Positions 47,618-62,200 of a DNA stretch of 64,000 nucleotides are shown in pieces. Made by a program: the position numbers and the translations under genes. Numbering within the stretch: the stretch's first letter is position 1; each line of letters begins with the position of its first letter. Below the pieces are notes generated by a model, which did no database searches, was not told where the DNA came from, and was given only the letters and a program-made list of their open reading frames with translations. Origin of the DNA: Polytrichum commune (Eukaryota > Streptophyta > Polytrichopsida > Polytrichales > Polytrichaceae); the NCBI GenBank assembly GCA_950295325.1, contig OX485803.1, forward strand, positions 62,945,554 through 63,009,553, in the 5' to 3' direction.

Positions 47618-47808
47618 ACTAGGATTGTGGGGCCTAGCACACACTTCTCATTTGACACGGGTCATTGTGACATGACCCCATTTACATGTGTCAAGTCCAA
47701 TCTAACTTAAAATCGTTGTGAAATGGATTCGACTCATGTAAATGAGATCATGTCGCAATGGCTCTCCATGTCAAATGGGAAGTGTGTTGTAAGCCCCACA
47801 ATCCTAGT
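47618..47808. mobile_element. Foldback element with arms of about 70 bp
   Basis: The left arm (47618-47688) starts ACTAGGATTGTGGGG and includes CACACTTCTCATTTGACA. The right arm (47735-47808) is its reverse complement with scattered mismatches, ending CCCCACAATCCTAGT. The loop is about 46 bases. There is no coding capacity. This is typical of a small foldback or MITE-like element; a transcript would form a long hairpin. Confidence 0.8.
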
Positions 47809-48496
47809 CGTGTGAATGCCATATTTGCATCCAAGGGGGTTCCACTGACAAGACCGAGAAAGGAGGGGTAAGACCAAGAAAGGAGGGTGGACCAAAGGAG
47901 GTAATGGCTATTCTGACACTTTTGTTGTTGGGTGCCCCACACACACACACGGACACCCACAAACAACATAATTTAACAACTTGTCAACGGTTTGTCTCCA
48001 CTTCGGATGGATCAATGTTGATGTTTGCAAAACGTTCTACACGAGCATCGTCTCCAAGGCGGATATAGGTGCCCTTAGCTTACTCCCCATTGGGCCATTA
48101 GCATTGTTTTTCCCTAGGCGCCCTGCCCATGTCTGTGTAATCTGAGGAGGACTCTGACACTAGGCGGTTAGTTGGTTGGTTGGAAAACCTGCCAATGGCT
48201 ACATATCAAGCTAATCGTGAGAATATTCGCTCCCCCCTAGATCAGCCATATTCCTACATGTCGGAAACTTCCCAAATGAACCCAGATTGAACATTCAGGC
48301 TGAGCGCCGCAGGGGCAGTTGGTATATGGATGTAGATCTGAGAGGAATAGAAAGCATTCTTGAGGAATCAACAACAAGCTTAGATATTGCTCACGAAACT
48401 GGTAGATCTGAATGTTCGAAACCAGTTTAAGCCTAGATTTTGGGGGAAACCAGGGGTTAAGTAAGCCCTCTCTCACAACGGATGGAGGCCAAGACC

Positions 48497-48545
48497 GAAG
48501 GAAGGGAGGAAGGAAGAAAGGAAGGAAGGAAGGAAGGGAGGAGGC
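48497..48545. repeat. Purine-rich GGAA repeat
   Basis: About 49 bases made almost only of GGAA, GGGA and AAGG units on the plus strand, roughly 1.7 kb before the PEPC start codon. Confidence 0.85.
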
Positions 48546-50260
48546 AAGCAAGCAAAGGACTGGCGATGGTGAGATTGTAGCGTCCAAGGGTTCTGCCGTT
48601 ACTGCGTCTCATCCATCGAGATCTCCACCAACGCAAAGCGCATCTCCTGCGTATCCTTTAGAAATTTGTTTTTTGAAATTTCATAACCTGTGACCTCAGA
48701 TAGAGAGTGTTCTCTACGAGGATTGGAATTTCAGCCTCCGTGAGGCTGCCAAACCAAGCGCTTCCCTTGGAGGTTAGTGCTCTTGGTCCCCTTTTTTTTT
48801 TCCTGGTTCAATGTATCATAGGAAACAGAAAACGGATACTTGAAATTCGTAGTGACAGAATCCAATCCGCAGGTCCGTGTCCATTGCGGCGACCTGCTTT
48901 TTCTGGTCTGTCTCGGTTTCTGCGGCGTTGAGGTTATTTCCAAATGCTTCTGCTCCACAGAAGAAGAGTGTGGCGGTCTTGTATGTACCCTCTTTATTGA
49001 ATTCTGGTCTAATCAATGCGAAGATATATAGTCGACTTACACGTGGACATGGATTCCTATCCGGGACCGTTTTTCGTTCCAGTATGTTGACAATCCTAAC
49101 TTGACCTGATGTCGCTTGTACATTCTGATGTAATTTGTAGTGCCAATTTGTTTCCTTCAGTGTTGTAACTGGATTTTGTGTGTATTCTCTGCTTCTGTTT
49201 TAGCTTAGTTCCTGCACCTGTCCTCCTGTGAGCTTCCGTGAGCACGTCCGTCCGTCCGTCATCCGCAGAGGAGAGGTGTCTAGGTCCGAGGATTTTTTTT
49301 CGAAGATTGTCAGATCGCGAGAAGTAAGCAATATGTATGCTCACAGAGCTGCAGTTATAGTTTCTACTGCCTTCTGTTATTTCCAGGTGTCCATATTGTG
49401 CATGAACTTTTTGCATTTTGGCTGCATGATCGAGAATGTCCTGATGTCAGGATGCATTTGGTTCTCTTCTTTGTCTCCCATCGAAATGCCATCTGGCTCT
49501 GCTGCAATGAACGCAGGACGAATGAGTGGAGACAAGCGGGGAACAAGAAAGTGGACGTTTGTACTCGGCTCAACGAGATTTTCGTTGAATGCAATTCTCA
49601 AATTTTCCATCTTTCTCGGAAAATACAATAGAATCTTTTGAACCTTTTGAGATAAACTGAGAATGTGTGGAAATGAATGACATTATTGTGAATTCTGAAA
49701 GTACTGCCTGAAACGCACGCAGTCGAGCTTCCGGCAGTCGAACTGGAAGAGTCGTGACTGTGTTATAAACTAGTATTGCATCATTTTGAGATTCTCCGCA
49801 GGCAGTTACTTATTCCTGTAGCTCAAACAATCCTTGCGACATACATTTTCACGATATAATTTGTTCTAACCTTCATTAGTTCGTGGTTGTCGCCAATCAT
49901 CAACTGTAGCAGTCAGATGAAGAGATGAATTTCCTACTGGGGCTATGCATTCAATCTCCAGCTTCTCTATCACAGATTGTAGGAATTACGTAAGGAGCCT
50001 GATTAAAAGCAGAACCGAGCACCTTGAGTAGTGTAGCGGCAATCCGCTGTTTTCTTATTCTAATTGTGACCTGAAGGTATGTCCAAGAGGCAGGGGCACA
50101 AATTCAGGTAAATGAGGCGTTTGTAATCACATAGAAAGATCACTGAAGTGGAAGAGAAGACAGGTTTCTATCTTGTTGAGCTGTTGAAAGTTTTCTCCTT
50201 CTGGCAGTCTCATTCATGACTTGGGATTTCTTAATCTGACAGGTGCACATTGGTGCGGTG

Positions 50261-53200
50261 ATGGCACGCGCTCCAGCTAGTCTGCATACTGTATCCAGGT
50301 AAATCTAATTGAGTGATCTTCAGATGTTAAACCTCAACAAAACCCTGCTAGAAAGTCATGTTTACTTCTATTTAGTGGGAGAGGTTGCACAATACTTTGA
50401 AGTGGTAGATGAAGAACCAAACAAATTTTAAAACAAATTGCAATCAAGAGACACTCGTGTTGCTGGTTCTGGGAGGGTCAACAGGTTGCTGGAGGGACAA
50501 CCTCCAGCCAGACTTAGATGTCTCGTCAATGCTTGTCGATGCCATTTGCAACACCTTGGACACACTGTGAATCTTGGAGATGAAAGGCTGAGAGTCTTAA
50601 GTGACAAGTAAGTCATGGCTAGGAAGCTTGTCTTGTTTCACAAGAACCAAGAGGGACAGACATAATATCACGCCATATTCAGAGTCACACAGGGTAGGTG
50701 TTCGGATGTCCCGACTAAGGGTTATTTTGTTAATCCCGCAAAGTTACATGAAGTTGGAAGGTTCTACTGAACCGTGCATATTGAATGGACATGCAATAAG
50801 TGATGTGATGGTTGTCCCCCCCATAGATACTATCTAAATAATTTTCTTCTCTTGTTAAAGCATTCCAGTAGAAGTAAACCCTAGAAGGGTTTATGAGAGA
50901 GTGAACCTAAAGCATTTAAAGCTGATGCAGGTGATATGTGTTGGTCCTCTCAGCATAATTGATAGGTCAAGGTCTCAACTTTTTGCCACACTTTGGTGAT
51001 GTTTGTGTTCACAGTACAAGAAGTTTCTGGAGAGTAAGTGTTAGTGTGTGATTCTTTAGGTTGTAGAGATTTGCTGCAGCAGCAAAACATGCTGCTAAGC
51101 TTTTATTTCTGTGGTGCTGGTAATGTCTGTGCAGAACGTTGTGGCAGTTTGGTGCTGCAGCTAATTGCAGTGAAGAGCAACTGCTGCAACATGGGCAGGT
51201 GAGACCAAAGTATTCAGAGGCATGCAGCAATGTCTTTGAACGATCCTGCTGTGGTAGATACACAAGTTGTTGCAGTGAGCGGGTTTGGAAATTTAAACTG
51301 TTCTCTCAAAGTGAATAGGATCGTGTCCGTATCCAAGAAATGTGTAGAGAATTCTACCACGACGCGCATTTGCGATCAACTTACAGTCTTAAACAATAAC
51401 TAAATCAACAAGGAATATTTGTTGCCTTTCTGTAAGAAAATGAACAACAATAACTTTGGTCATGTGAGATTCTAAGATGCTGCTGCCCATCACTTAGTAA
51501 AGGGTATTGAAGAGCTTCAATGAGCTTGTCAATTTGAAAATGTAGTGTTAGTAATTGCTTTGGAATGCATCTTATGAGTTGACTTTGTAGTGAAAATTTC
51601 GTTCAATTTCTGAATGAAATATCTTCTTTTGCAGTTACCACTAATTTAGTCATAGAACTGATATGAAGTTCCAAGTTGGTGTTTGCAGGTGCCTAAGGCG
51701 TCACTGTATGGTAAGGTGGACCCTGTGTCTGTCTCATTTTCTCGAGGCAGCTTACATGGAGGAGCACACAGATTCTCAGCAATTGCACTGTCAATGCCTA
51801 CTATAAGGTGCTTTACCACTGCAGATAATTGTACATCTCGCATGTCTACGCACACACCATGATTCCAGGATTACTTTTCCATTTTTGTAATGTAATGGAT
51901 GTCAACAGAGCTTCCTGGGTTTGCCAATGCAATAGAATTCCACATTAAGGACGATATGCCTGCCTGCCTTTGCAATTAAATGGTTCAAAGAGCTTTGTTA
52001 TCTATCTGGGTTCTATGATGCAGGAGAGGCATGCATCCAAGGACAAGCAGCCGAGCTGTAGCTGAAACTTCAGAAACACGCCCTCCTAAGTCTGGTGGGT
52101 CAATTGTGACGGAGGATGGAGGAGGCCTTTCTGTTATGGATGAAGCACCTGGGTCTAGAGCAAATTATAGTGTTGATGCTGAGGGTGAGAGTGCCTACAA
52201 TGTGACGTTTGATAACGGAAGTAAACCTGGTTTCACTGTAGTTGGGGTTGAAGGAATGGACCAAGATAATCTTCTCATGGATGTGACGACGAGCTTCTTT
52301 GAAATGGGCATCAGGTTGGACAAACATGTACTTAATCCATTTCAGATACGTGTTGTTCCTAATGAGGCAGTATTGGGCATGCCCATGACTCTCTTAGCTG
52401 GAAATGTTTATTCTGTAGCTGCCTTCATTGAATGTGGTTCACTGTAGCTTCACGAGGCACTGGATTCTGTCGCTTTTGTTCTCTTCCTGTTTTCTCAATA
52501 GTTCTCCTTTTTGTGTTTATTTATCCTCATTCCTTCGTTTCAAACCTCTATAAGTGTACTTTTCCTGTAACTTGTTGCCTCTGCCTGAGCAGTGTGAAGA
52601 GTGCGCGAGTTTTATCAAAGAATAATCGCGTTGTGGACGAGTTTGTTGTAATGAAAACTGAAACCAAGACGGCTGTAAGCGAGAATGAGTGGCTTTTTAT
52701 CAAAGAAAAAATTATAGCCAAACTTAAACGAAGAAGTGCTCTTAATACTCCTGACGGTGACCCCCAGCTTCTGGAACAGGCAAGTCGCTTGCTATTATCC
52801 TTGTCTTAAGTGGTAGATAGTTACTTGTATTCAATAAACTCCTTTTGCTGCTTAGGAAGGAGTTTGTGGAGAGGATGGATTTGGCATGATTATGTTCATT
52901 ATGTAGTGCAGCATGTGCAGGATTGGCATTGAGTTTATGGCAGGAATGCAGGTAGAGGGCTATTAGTAGGAGAGCTTATAAGAAGGGTGACATGGAGTAA
53001 CTCATTGGACCCATTGAACTGAGCAGGTGACATTCTTGACACAAACGTTGGACAAAGCAGTTTGTGCAGATAGCCAAGAAGATGTGCTTGAGGCAGTAAG
53101 TATGAGCTCTTATCCTTATGTGTTCCATGCTTGGTTGGTTCTGGCTGTTATATCTGATGTCTTCTTTAGTTGCTTACCATTTTTTAAGGAAAAGACTACA

Positions 53201-56200
53201 AAATTGCAAAATATGTTCAGGAGAGAGTTAACTTAGAGGATGTCCTTGTGTTCTTTATTTCAATTTCTAGTTCTGGGGTTTTTTGAGAAAGATGCCTCAT
53301 GAAGACAGAGTGTTGCTGAGCTTTACCATCTTGAAGTTAGAACGTCTGCCTTTCTGCTGTGATTGTGTTTTGGAACTCAAAATATGATAAAACCCTACAT
53401 CCATGTAACCTGTTGTAGTTTGCTTTTGCAAATTAAAGAGTCTTCCTCACTGCCAGATTGTGTATGCAATCATCTATTAAAAGTCAAGTGCTTTTTGAAT
53501 GGCAGTATCGAATCAGCCAAAGAGAATGAGTAGTCAATGAGAGTCATTTCTGTCCTTTGCGCTCCATTTTAGGCATGTTATTTATGGAATGGCATGTTAA
53601 CCAGATTGCACAAACTGTGTTCACATGAGTATATGGGTTCTGTTAATACAGGCAACTTTGCTGCAAAAAGGATTCAATGAGCTGCGTCAGAGAGAAGATC
53701 CTCGTAAGAGAGCGGAGTTGCTGCGTTATATTGAAAAGATGGACCAGAAGAAGGTGTGAGCTTTGTTGTGGTCAATCTATTCTGATGTCTCCACTTGTGA
53801 AAGTGACGAGGTCAACATAAAGCTCATGAAACAAAGTGGATTGTTATCATATGATATGAAGTTTGTGCATATATCATGAAGTTAATACAGTCTGATTAGT
53901 GCTGAATCAACAATGTGTTCTTTGAAAGCTTTATGTAATCTCAATATAATTGCGACTTGTAATGAGTGAGGCAGAAGACCAACAAAGGCTCTGCATTTGT
54001 CTTTATTCCTTCTTGACATGAAGGCTTAAGAACATGTATGAGGTCATAGGCGTGTAACATGATTTGTGCATAACATAGATCACAATCAGTGATCCAGAGT
54101 GAATTTCTCTTCTGCCTTCAGTTTTTTGGTCTAACACAAGACTATTTGCAGATGACAGCAGTTGTTCGACTATTCTACTTGTATTCATCTCTTCTAAATG
54201 TGGCAGACGAGGCCCACAGTCATCGACAACGTCGCGAGATGGTAGGCTGTTATTCATATGAATCTTTAGTTGGCCATCTGTTGTCATTTGCCACAAGGTT
54301 GTACCATCACGGTGGTAGTCTTGGCGCCAAGGTTAATGAAGATGACGCCAAAGTAACTTAGTGAAAGTATATGCCTACAATGGACGTGCCTGTGATGAAC
54401 TTGGGTGGTGGTGGTTATGAATGATTACTTGCAATCTAGTGGGGAGATTCTAACTTTGTCAGTGCAGGTGTTTGCCAGCAGAAACGCTACACCACTATGG
54501 CCTGCTTCATTTGATCACACTTTGAGAACCTTCAAGGAGAAAAATGTGAAAGCTGCTGATCTTCAATCTTTGCTGAATAGGACCGAGGTAAGAGTGTGTG
54601 CTAAATGTGGTGGTAGATTTTGATGTACTTGTGAAGTAACAAAGTCATTTTTGTGGATTGATGGGTGTTGATTGTGTTTGATCGATCCAGTATTGGGTGT
54701 GTCCATGGCAGCGAACTAGGTTGCAACTTGTTGCTACCTTGCAGAATAGTCAATTTGATCACTTTCTGGAGCATCATATCTGAAAGCATGAAATAATCAC
54801 CAAGCTATGTCTGAGCCAGGACGAAGAAATGAGGGTATGGAGGAAAAATGGTCTTTGAAATAACTTTGTTGTAATGTTTGAAAATGTCAGTACAATCCAG
54901 TGTTTACAGCGCACCCTACAGAGGCTCGGCGTAGAGAGGTTCTAACATGCCTGCATCGCATCTTCCTTTTGTGCAATGATCGTGAGGTAATTTTTCCTTC
55001 TCCAACTTGCCATCAAGCCTGGGAGTCACTTCACTCTTGGATGTAGATTTCACCCGAGTTGGTTATTTGGAGTCTAAGTCTTGGAACATCTTGAAAGCTG
55101 CTGCCTGATTTTAGTGGACTTTGTAGCAAGCCTACCAGTTGATGCTAAGGTTTGTCAACTTGCTTCTCATTTGTGTTGTCATCCTGTCTCGTGTTCCTTT
55201 GAAAGGCGAATGTTTCTTATGTTCATTCAAGTCCTTCTATCCAGGTTCAATTCTAGTCATTACCACTTTGACCTTTTGGAAAGACTTATATTTTAGTTAT
55301 ACAGATTTTAGTATTCCCTGTATCAGTTGGGCACATTCATGTAAAACCCAGGTTATACTGATATCAATGTACGTGCAGGATCCAAGGCTTAGTCCAGCTC
55401 AGAAGGCCGAGGTGGAGGCTGAAGTGGAAGCTGAGGTTTGTGTGACTACCTTTTTCACTATACAGTTATCCAATTTGAAAATGTACAATTGTACAAATGC
55501 GAAGAAAAAAGCTAATTGGTACATGTACTGATGTCCAGATTGAGATACTTTGGAGGACAGATGAGATGAGGGCCACCAAACCTACCGTCCTGGAGGAGAT
55601 TGTGACTGGACTTGATTATTTTCGTTACTCTCTTTTCGAGGCTGTGTGCACCACATATCGATATGCTGAGAACTCTATCAATGTAAGTATTCAAGGTGTT
55701 GATTTTTAGTTTCATAAACTGTATGGAGATAAGAGGTCGGGCGTTTTTGACTGATTTCTCTTGACATTATTGCTCATGATCACAGGCTATCTATCCGAAT
55801 GAAGGTCTGGTTATACCAAGCTTCATCAAATTTGGTTCCTGGATTGGTGGTGATCGTGATGGTAATCCTTTTGGTGAGTACACCAACCTAAGTACCTGTT
55901 ACACATGTGTGCTTTTTTCTAGCTGCTGTCAAATGATTAAATTAAGGTCTTAATGCTTGGTAGTAGCTACGGGTGTGATAGTTGTTGGTTGGTTCCTCAC
56001 ATCTTTCCTTAAAACATGAGTGTTCATACATTTCTCAATTCATGACTTGGGTTGTGCTTTTATGCACAAGGATTTTCTGATCTGTTTGAAGGTAGTAAGA
56101 TACAAAATTCGTTACAATTGGTGGTCCCTGCCACTTGCACAGTTAAATTGCAAGATTGATTGATGTTTATAGCTGCATCTAGTCAGCATCCTCTTATTCA

Positions 56201-59200
56201 TGATCCATCTGAAACAAATGTCCAGAATTAGTGTTCTTGGAATGTAATTAGAAGTGAAGATCTTGACAAAACTCAGGCAATTTTCTCTTTTACCTCTAGA
56301 AAGGCCTGACTCTATGTATTCTGACATAACTGGAACATTGTTTTCATTGAGGCAGTGAAACCTGAAACAACAGAGATGGCTGCCCTGTTGGCGAGTCGCC
56401 TCGTCCTGGCGGAATATATTCGTCGTGTCCGTGCTTGTCAGGTAGAAGTCTGCAGATTATTGATTGTACCCAGATTATATGAATTGCACATGATGCTACT
56501 AAGACATCCTGAGAGAATAATTAATTAAGTTTTCCTTTTTTCCTTTTTGCATTCAAAAGTTGATGAACTTTTGGCCCAAGCCACAACATTTTTTCTTACG
56601 TTATCGTGTATCAGGGTCCAGATATTTCTGGAGATAGACATTAGCAAATGAAGAATAGTGATACAAATGCTCATCATGATTATAGTGTTGAGAATTTATA
56701 GACCCAAGTTGGGTGTTGTTTCACAAACAATTTACTTGTCTTGCAACATGGATTCACGAATCATATGTGCTTATGCAGGACACATTGACACACTCATTAC
56801 TCATTTGCAAAGTGTCAAAAGACCTGATAGACAGTCTTGAGAAGGACAAAAAAGTGATGGAGGAGATCCCAGGGATTAAATTTGACAGTTCGCTTTATGA
56901 ACAGGTAGTCAGTGTTTGAGTTGGCATGCTGCTTTGACAGGTGCAATGCTTGTTTTAGATTGTGTGCAGTAGTGGAATAATTTGAACCACCTCGTTTATG
57001 CCATTAGTAGAAAAATATTGCATGCCCTTTAGCGCAGTTTGCATTACATGCCTTTCTGAAGGAAAAATAATCCCGACTGTCTGAAGTTTTGTAAGGCATT
57101 CAACATTTCTTAATCATAGCCAAACAGTGAGGGAAGATGTTCCAAGTTCCTAGGGTGCCTTTGTATTGAAGGCTGATATTTTGAGAAACAATTGTTTACG
57201 CATCTCTATGCAGGAGCCATACAGATTGAAGTTGAGGGTTATGAGGCACCGACTTGAGCAAAACCTACGTAACGTGAATGCCCGCCTGCGGGAATTGGGA
57301 AAATTAGGCCAGCATGATGAAGTGCGTTACTAATTTGCCACTCTTGATTTACTCCAGTTCAGAATGATTGATACAATTAGGATAATCATGGCAACTCATT
57401 AACACCTCACATGATGCCAATGGCCCAAAAGTTTGTGATGTCATTTCACAAAGGAATAGATTTGATGCATGATGATTTCAGATAAATACAGAATCTGCAT
57501 CTTGCAACTTACTTGTTTCTAAGTGGTACTAGGGTTGTATGATGGTTTTGGATTAAAATTTAGCTTTGTCTCTTGAATTGTGAAATATTTAAGCATGATT
57601 TTGGCTTATTCCGAGTTGGATTGTTGATATGTCAACTGGGGTGACCCATGGATGGCAGTTGCTGATAGATATTGAGTTCAATATCGATGAGATAGCAGGT
57701 TTGGACCCAAAGAAGGATGCATATCTCAGTGAGAAGCAATTTCTACATGATCTGAGACTCATTGATGTGCGTGTTCTCAACACTACTGTTTTGGATATAA
57801 TATGTCTCCAATTAGTAGCTTGCAGGCATATCTGGTTATGAACCATCTGGTATATCAATTTGGTGAAGTCATCTAGAAAATTCATCCTGTGTGAGGGATT
57901 TGTTGAATAACATCCTCTACCAGAGCAGAGATATTGGCATGGTTAAGGAGGTTTAAGTCTGTTGTGAGATCTTATTGATAGCAGAAAATTAGGTGATGGT
58001 AAATCAACATAGGTGGACTAAGTCACATGAGTGGCGAGTCTCTTCTTTTCTGACCTTTTCAAGAATTTGCAGTCTTCTTTGAGAGCAAGTGGAGATGTTT
58101 GCTTGGCGGATAGGAGATTGAAGGACTTGATTCGACTGGCAGAAACTTTTGGCTTCCACTGTTGTTCTCTTGACGTCCGGCAGGAATCAACTGTCCATTC
58201 AGAGGTAAGCAAGCTTCTATCATCAACAAGTTTTAATTTTAGAAGTCATATGATTTGTAATGTTGACTAGAAGACCCCCTTTTAGTGGCAAGGTCCTCTT
58301 TTCGTTTGCATAGCTGGACAGGTTAATTTAATCATAATTTGGTTTTTTAGGAGTGTCTTTTCTTAGTTAGAATTCTCTTGTTGTGATTAAGTTGTATCTT
58401 CTGCATCAGAAGTATTAAGAGTAAGCTTAAACCTTGGTGGTTGGGTGTACCCTCCTCACACTACAGCAGTCCCTGCTGATGTTTTGAGGAGCTTCCAGAG
58501 AAGGAGGCTAATTTGCTCGAGTCAAAATAAACTGAGTCATTAATAGAAATGCTCTTATTGAAAAAAAGTATCTAAAATCAAAATGTGGAGCCTGCACCCG
58601 AGTCCCCTGTGATTGATGTCAACATTAGGTTTGTACTGTCAAAGTTGTTGTGATAGTCTATGTGTAGCTGAACTCTTTCAACTGCTAAGCTTCGCCTTTA
58701 AAATTTGATAGTGCATTCCATTTTCCAGCAGTAGGAACTGATGCTTGAGGATGCTTAGCGAAGTTGCTGGAGTTTGACTATATTTTAACCTACTATCTGA
58801 AAGACAGAATGGTCTTTACTTTTAGAAATTTCTCTCCATGAGAGTATGTCTTGTAGCTACTTGAATCAACTAGTTGTCTTTCAGAGGCACTCAGAATCGG
58901 ATGTGGGGTGTTGTAATACTGCAGGCAACAGATGAAATCATGCGGCTTCTAGGATTGACTGATAAGTACAGCTCTCTTTCTGAGGCAGAGCGGATGAAGT
59001 TACTTGCACACACAATTGCAACACCACCTCCTGTTGACAAGCTTGAGGTTTGTTTATTTTGTCTGAACAATCTTCATGAGCCCTGTAGTACATGAAGGTA
59101 TCTGGTATAATACAGTATTCATTTAGGAGCCAAATGTGATAGCAGCTCTTTTTACTTGTCAATGAACGTTTTATATTGCACTCAATTCCTGTACCGGCCT

Positions 59201-62200
59201 TGAGTAATTCAGGCATCACTATCTTAATAGCCAGATCTTTATTACCCTCTTGCAAAATTAGTTAGAATGAATCTGATTGGATAGAGTAGGTCCCTATACT
59301 CATATTATCAAATTTACTGTGATTTGATTTCAGAGCCTATTCGAGAAAATGTCAACAGGAACAAAGGAAGTGGTGGAGCTTTTTTTCTCATGTGCACGTA
59401 TCATGGACAATATCTCACACAACTCCATTGCCTCCTATGTTATTTCCATGACTCGCCAAGCATCTCATGTTATGGAGGTTTGTTTTACTTACTCGATGTC
59501 ATCAGCAAGAGGACCTTGTCTTTATTTATTTGTTTTACAACCTGTTCAACCACTGCAAGCTATACATTACAATATAGGTCATAGACAGTTGACAAGTTTC
59601 AAATTTGTATGGTTTGTCATTGATCTAGTGGTCAATCTCTATGGCCAGATGACAGTTAGTTGGGACTTTGGTGGGAGTATTGATGACTACTTTACTTCCT
59701 AAAGGACCAAAGGTTCATGGTTGAAATTGACCGATTCAATTGATCATATTGTGAAAAATTAATAGATCAGATGGGGCAAATTTCACTTTCTGAGAAGCAG
59801 TGCATGTTTTGGTCAAAAAGCAATTGAAATTGAACAAAAGTAAATGCCCTTTATGATGTACCCAAGATTGTTAAACCAACAATAGAGACCCAATCTGGGT
59901 GTCTTGGTCCTTTAGGGTTAATCAAGAATATGCCTCTGAGCTTTACTGTCTGGAGCAGGTATTATTTTTGGGATGGTTTTCATGTAAGAACTTATTGGAG
60001 AAGGAGGCATCTGGTGAATGGAAAGCAAGGCTCGTGGTTGCCCCTCTTTTTGAGACCATCCCAGATTTGGAGGTACTTTTGTGAAAAATGTTTGCCAGTC
60101 TACTTACGATTGGTACCTATGGTCCTTTTAGAGACCTAGCTATAGGAAAATTATAGTTCATATATTATCACAGGACTCAGGTGTGATTTAAGGAGGCAAG
60201 TCATTCGATGGGGATCAGTGCCTAGTTATCTTCTATCCTGGATTTTGTATACTGTGCTTATGTTTAACAGTTCAAGATGCTTGTGTTCATAGACATGTCA
60301 TTCTTGGCCCTGAATGTATAGCTTATGTAGTTCCTACAATTTTTTGGCTTGTAACTCTGATTGCTTATAGTTACTCATGAGATGAAACTCATGAACGGCC
60401 TGCAGAACATGCCAGAGGCTTTGGAATCGCTCTTTGGAGATGAGACTTACAAGGGTATTTTATTGGCCTCTGGTGGTATTCAGGTAGATATTATACCCTG
60501 TTAGCATCGTACACCCATGTTTCTTTTAAAAATTGAAAGCATGAGATTTGCCAGCACACTTGTCTTCTGATTGGTTAATAAGTGAATTGGTTCAAGGAGG
60601 TTGATGCTGAGATTCCCATCTTACTTTTTCAATCTTCATTTCCAGAAAGTGTGACAGACGACAAATGACATTTCTAATGCACCTGAGTGTGAATATTTGA
60701 GAGAATTATCCTACTTTAGATGATGTGGTGGGTCTTGGTTGTGGGATTTCTTTGATCCTTTACATCTGCTGTATAAAAGGATGTGGTGGTTCTTCCTTTG
60801 GTCGTTTGATTAGTTTCCGTTCTGTTCAGAATGCACTCTATCGAGACCTTCATGCTTTAACACTTATTTCAAAGGGCAATGTTTATTGCTTAAAGTTTCA
60901 GCCTTACTGGGAGCTGTATTCCAATCTAGAATCTCCTAGACCTTCTATGAAATCCATCTGTATTTACATTTGGATGAATTCAACAGTCAAGTAGATGAGC
61001 AAGTTGTAGTCTAGGTTTGACTAATTAGATGTGGCTTTACTTCGATGAGCTTCTCATAAATTAATTAATATAGTAGAGATTTATCTCATAAATCTGGGTG
61101 GGGATGGGAATCCAGGAGGTAATGCTTGGCTACTCAGATTCCTGCAAGGATGGAGGTATAACGGCAAGTGCATATAACCTTTACAAAGCTCAATGTGTGA
61201 TTCAAAAACTCACAAAGGAGGCAGGAATAAAGTCATGCATCTTCCATGGTCGGGGTGGCACTGTCGGCCGTGGAGCTGGCCCAACTCATGAGAGTATTCT
61301 TTCACAGGTATTTGTTAATGAAATATGTTGTGTTTAAAGTGAAGAAACTCACTATGCAACTCGTTCAGCTCACCTCTGCATCAATGCACCTACAGGTCGC
61401 TTCATGCTACCCATATTGAAAACAGGAATCCCATGCGAAACAAAAGATCATCTCATAGTACAATCTCAGTAAAATCGTGGAGTTTTCCAATTTTCATACA
61501 AACACAAAGTCAAATCTACCCATTTTGTAACTTACCACCTGCAAATGTATGTTCTTGAATCAAACTGTTCTAGTTTACTTGAGATGTGCTTATGGAGGAC
61601 TTTTCATTATTATTTTTGTTTAGATTTGAATTTCTTGTTGTTCTGTTCTGGCGTATGGCAGCCTCCAGGCAGTGTTGATGGACAAATAAAGTTCACAGAG
61701 CAAGGAGAAGTCATTACCTATCGCTACGGCAATGCTCAGACAGCTGCATATGAACTAACTGTATGTGATTGATTTACTGGAACCAATGGAGTGTGAACAT
61801 TTAGCATTCGTAGTTTTTTGGTTCAGATTTACTCTCTTGCTACTAGAATGGACAAGTGTCCATTTGTTTATTCTCTTGTATACGTGATAATGGGGTTAGA
61901 CAATTTGCCATAATGACCAGTGCGTATGAAACATCAGTGCCTGTACTTGTATAGTATTTAGACTTAGAGTTGAACCAGGGCTTCACTTTTGTAATTTCTG
62001 GGTCATTCAGGAAAAGAGTGTGTAGAACATTCATACTGATTGCTGTCCCCTTGATCGAACTGGTAGGTTGGCATTACCGGGCTCATGAAGGCAAGTCACC
62101 CTGCCACACGGTCTCCTGATGGCCTCTATGAAAAGGTGAGCATCTTCTATTTAAATGTCTTGAAATAGCACATACTGGTCAGGGACCTAGTGATGTTAAA

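Larger units (their letters stand above)
46721..50260. other. Region upstream of the ACT-PEPC gene
   Basis: No supportable gene. It contains a foldback at 47618-47808 and a purine-rich GGAA tract (48497-48545). From about 48700 to 50240 the base composition becomes more balanced, like transcribed DNA, and this stretch may hold the promoter and 5' UTR exons of the PEPC gene. ORFs at 49228-49641 overlap on both strands and look non-coding. An acceptor (CTGACAG, ending at 50242) just before the start codon suggests a 5' UTR intron. Confidence 0.45.

Noticed and set aside
49228..49641. 137-codon ORF upstream of PEPC
   Set aside because: Overlapping ORFs of similar length occur on both strands, and none has coding character or joins the PEPC exons in phase.
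52315..52447. Read-through end of the ACT exon as a separate short protein
   Set aside because: The sequence after 52314 does not continue the ACT fold, whereas splicing at ATCAG|GTTGGA to 52593 restores it in phase.
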